From positions 1,302,001 through 1,366,000 of the forward strand of contig CP137328.1 of the NCBI GenBank assembly GCA_033182465.1: 64,000 bases of DNA. Reading direction: 5' to 3'. Positions 60,884 through 64,000 of the stretch are shown here, one piece after another; the stretch's first letter is position 1; each line of letters opens with the position of its first letter. The notes under the pieces are model-generated. The model searched no databases. It was not told the origin of the DNA and saw nothing but the letters and a program-made list of their open reading frames with translations. Source of the DNA: Sanghuangporus weigelae. Taxonomy: Eukaryota > Basidiomycota > Agaricomycetes > Hymenochaetales > Hymenochaetaceae. The translations under genes were made by a program, and so were the position numbers.

Positions 60884-63521
60884 CATCACAGGCGCACAAT
60901 TAAGGTGGACCCAGAGATCAGTGCACATTGTGAAGCTGTCAAGGCACAGGCCCGCACCAATCGGGCTGACAGTGATTGGCACAGCACACTGTAGTGCACT
61001 GGCCCCTCCTGTGCCAGCATACTCATACTATGACTCCCTCCGACTGCAGATACCATATCCTAGTGCCAGCTACACCTCAGAGTGTGAGGGCATACTCCTA
61101 CTGCACTCAAGACACCATTTGAGCACATTTCCACCAATTCCAGCACATGTACTGTACTGCAGTGCCCTCCTAAGGCCCAGATCGATCCGCCGATGGCTCT
61201 CTGACACCCAGACAGGTCTGCCAACAACTCCTACCTAGCACCAGACACTATAGAACACATCCCTCAGTGAATACAGGCTGTCGATCTTACGATTTACTGT
61301 ATGCGTCGACTCTGGATGCCTCTAAGTTGGCCCCCCATAGTGCCAATTGGTGCAGTGGACACTCAGACATCCTCAGGCACCCTTGCCAACGCCTCCTACA
61401 GCTTACCAAGCAGTCTCCCATTGCCTAGGGAGCTATATATTATCATATGTGCTTACATGCCTCATTACAACATATCTGCCACCGGTCTAGCAGTTCCCTG
61501 CAGCACTGCTGCTCTGGCCACTCATATTAGTTACTAAGGATCGCCCACACTCTGTATTGAGTGCCGCTGATGCATTGGACACCTCAGGAACACTGACTGA
61601 TACGCCCCTTGTCTTATATACACAATATTAGCCTCCGATCACCGGCTCTAATGTTTCCTGACTTCCCCCTAATGTGGCGGCCCCCATTAGACCTTGTATA
61701 AAAGGTAGGTATGTGGTACATCAGCGTACCAAGCTGCCGACTCGCACTGCCAAGCCCAACTCTGCTGGTGCCTGTATTATTGCAGATACTCAATATTCCA
61801 TGCTATTGAATGCCCTCCTCACATTGCCACTTGCAGATTTCACCTGGGCGCTCCGGCAGCAGCCCTTGGTGACCCAGATGACTCAGGAGATGTTGTCAGA
61901 CAGTAGGACATGTCATAGATAGCAGTAGAGTATATATAGAGCTTATATTAGGTTGGTAGATGACAGCTTAGAAGGTATCAGAGCATGTACCAGTCTGAGC
62001 GCCAGAGTTTGAGATATCACTCACTCTGAGTCTCCCCTCATGTACTGAGCCTCCCCCTTTGACTATATACTATCCTTGACATCTCCTCTTGTTTGATTCA
62101 CCATTCTACTTGCCTTCGCCACCTCTGATATGGCTCTACCGCTCTGACATCTATTGCGTTTATGCTACATCAGCAGATTCATGTGGTGTCCTGCTCAGTC
62201 TGGCACCCATCTATCCGACGTTGGCAACCCTTCGGCGACCCAGGCTTCCTATCAGACTCCTCTGCAGCACCCTTTCCGGCCTTTCATTCTAGCTTAGTCC
62301 ATATATTTATCTTGTACGGTCCTTTCCTTCTATCTATCATGTTTACGCTACGTTGGCAGATTCATGTGGCCTTCCCCTTGTTCCTGTGCCCCTCTATTTG
62401 ACGTTGGTGACCCTTTGGCGACCTAGGCATCCTATCAGATGACCCATCAGCGCCTTCTCTACCTACTTGCTCGATTTTAGCCCTTACATTCACTTTATAC
62501 ACTCCTTGCGACCCCGTATCCAATCTTATATCACATTGGCAGCTTTCTGTGATCCCCCCTTTTGAGTGGTGGCCTTAGTAGCTCATTCCTTTTATACTTC
62601 GGCATCTTTATACCCCTCCATCATGTCTCCGATGGTTCCTGGCATCTGCTGGGTAGTGGGGATTTAGAGTCTAATAGTGTTGGCATCTTATTTTTGGAGG
62701 TTTCTTCATACATTCAGCACCCTTAGTAGGATGGACATCAGTAGCACCTTCAGAGACACACAACACCCACTACAACATCATATTATCAGGCACACTCAGA
62801 TTGCTAAGGGGTCGCACTATACAAATATGAAACGCCAGGGGAAGTAATAATACTAAAATGGAGAATATGTGAATGGCTGCTACATCTGACACCAGACCCA
62901 GCATGCGAAGTGGTATGATATGAACATGAAATGTGGTACCTGAGACCCTGTAAGACCTTTAACTGACAACGGGTAAGCCAATCAACAAGAGGCAACATAT
63001 TTTCCACCAGTGATATGGTCCAATATACTTCTGCCGCTGTAGCAGATACGTCCACTACAGCATCCCAAGTGCCCACGTGTCAGAAGACGCAGCTGGCCAA
63101 GCATACTCGGTTTGAGAAGTCTGGAAGGCTCAGATATGTTGCATACAATCTCAAGATGGATTGGAGGGGTTGTGCTGAGATGTGTTACAGCGGCGTCAGG
63201 CATACGGAAAGAGGCCACTGAGAAAGTGACAACCCATTGGCACAGTGGTCTGACAGATATCACCGGGCTACTTGAGCTAATGCCTGGAGTAACTTCATTT
63301 TTCTTGACTATCTGGAGGTTGGCCTAAGAGTGCCTGGTTTAAGAGAGGCTAAACCCACTTTCAAAAGAGGGGAGGTGGCAGACCTATTGCTCAAGTGGTG
63401 AATTAAGAAGCGGCATTGGAAAGTCTGAGGAGCAATGGAGGTGTAGTGGTTGCCGTACAATAGTATACTGTACAAGGCACTGAGGGGCCTATACTGGTAC
63501 GGGCAAGTGCAGTGCACTACA
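60884..63521 (-). mobile_element. LTR-like element family C, copy C5 (partial, hosts B5)
   Basis: C sequence from the middle of the element (CATCACAGGCGC) to its normal GTGCACTACA end at 63521, interrupted by B5 (60990-62774). The other part of this copy is missing; the copia LTR begins exactly where it stops. More diverged than C1-C3 by eye. Confidence 0.78.
60990..62774 (+). mobile_element. LTR-like element family B, copy B5
   Basis: 1,785 bp; flanks ACAC (60986-60989) and ACAT (62775-62778), the only B insertion in the window without a CG-centred duplication. Opposite orientation relative to its C host compared with B1 and B3, but inserted in the same short stretch of C. Diverged, no coding sequence. 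Confidence 0.85.
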
Positions 63522-64000
63522 CCATTCCTCGGGTAGTCTGCAGAGCCCCATCTCTTTGTGTTGGCTTCCTCAAATTATTCTCACTCGCTACCTATAGGAC
63601 CAAATGCCCTAGCCTGCTAGGATTGTATCCTACAGAACTAGCTCAATCATCTACCTCCACCAAATTGATCACATCTACACCAGGAGATGAAAAGAGATCT
63701 AACATGCTAAGTCTAAAATTGAGCATGTGACACGTGTTCTGCTGTGCTCTACATTGTAACAGTAAGATCCTGTATAGATTGACCCATTCGGAAATAGAAA
63801 TGACTACAGGAGCCATTCTTGATTGATTTATAAGTGGAGACGCACTAGTAGTACTTAGAAATCCAACAAGGACTTGGATCTGATGTCTGAGCCACCCATT
63901 TGACCCTATAAAGGATGGCTTGGCCGACTCATCCTATTATTCATCAAGTTGAAGAAATAAATTATAGGACTCAGAACCAACCTCCGACTCCTGTTGTAGT
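63522..64000. other. Unassigned end of window, possible LTR promoter
   Basis: No match to the other repeats. CCTATAAAGG near 63905 with a downstream pyrimidine-rich start region, and TGTGACACGTG near 63727, would suit the beginning of another LTR, but no second copy or coding region is available to test it. Confidence 0.3.

Overview
This window looks like a chromosome segment from an agaricomycete (basidiomycete) fungus. Introns are about 45-75 bp with GT..AG ends, and every protein recognised in the first 15 kb belongs to a family found in fungi. The window has two halves with a sharp boundary near 15 kb.

1-14.9 kb is compact, gene-dense host DNA. It holds an alpha-aminoadipic semialdehyde synthase-like gene (+, 5' end outside the window), a DUF2470 membrane protein (-), a small hydrophobic peptide gene whose first exon is only the start codon (+), a Mediator subunit 25-type VWA protein (-), a Whi2-like BTB protein (+), an LTO1 homologue (+) and a copper amine oxidase (-). 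These are ordinary single genes and do not form a visible cluster. The lysine-degradation and amine-oxidation enzymes are both nitrogen-catabolic, but they are 9 kb apart.

15-64 kb is a repeat graveyard with no intact host gene. I named its families by letter. A: a 1,084-bp perfect foldback element (two copies). B, C, D and E: four LTR-like families of about 1.3-1.9 kb with TG..CA-type ends, an internal TATA box, no coding sequence and a 4-bp target duplication that is almost always NCGN. F: an unclassified insertion with a 9-bp target duplication. G: a 208-bp unit carrying a tRNA cloverleaf (two copies). H: a Ty3/gypsy element. In addition there is one Ty1/copia family in four pieces; the copy at 54,658-60,883 is nearly whole and young.

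The elements are nested up to five deep. One B copy (27,110-31,438) is interrupted by gypsy H, which contains G, which contains C3 (33,719-40,351), which contains E, B3 and D2. Elsewhere C1 (18,232-24,496) contains B1, which contains C2, and also D1. C1 itself sits inside a decayed fragment of the RNA polymerase II largest subunit gene (RPB1). That fragment keeps introns, has lost all three catalytic aspartates and is bracketed by 270-bp inverted repeats. It may be a host-gene piece captured by a TIR element.

The points most worth following are the shared NCGN target rule of four unrelated-looking LTR-like families, three independent B insertions within about a dozen bases of the same site in C, the exactly inverted loops of the two foldback copies, and the cloverleaf-bearing G unit.
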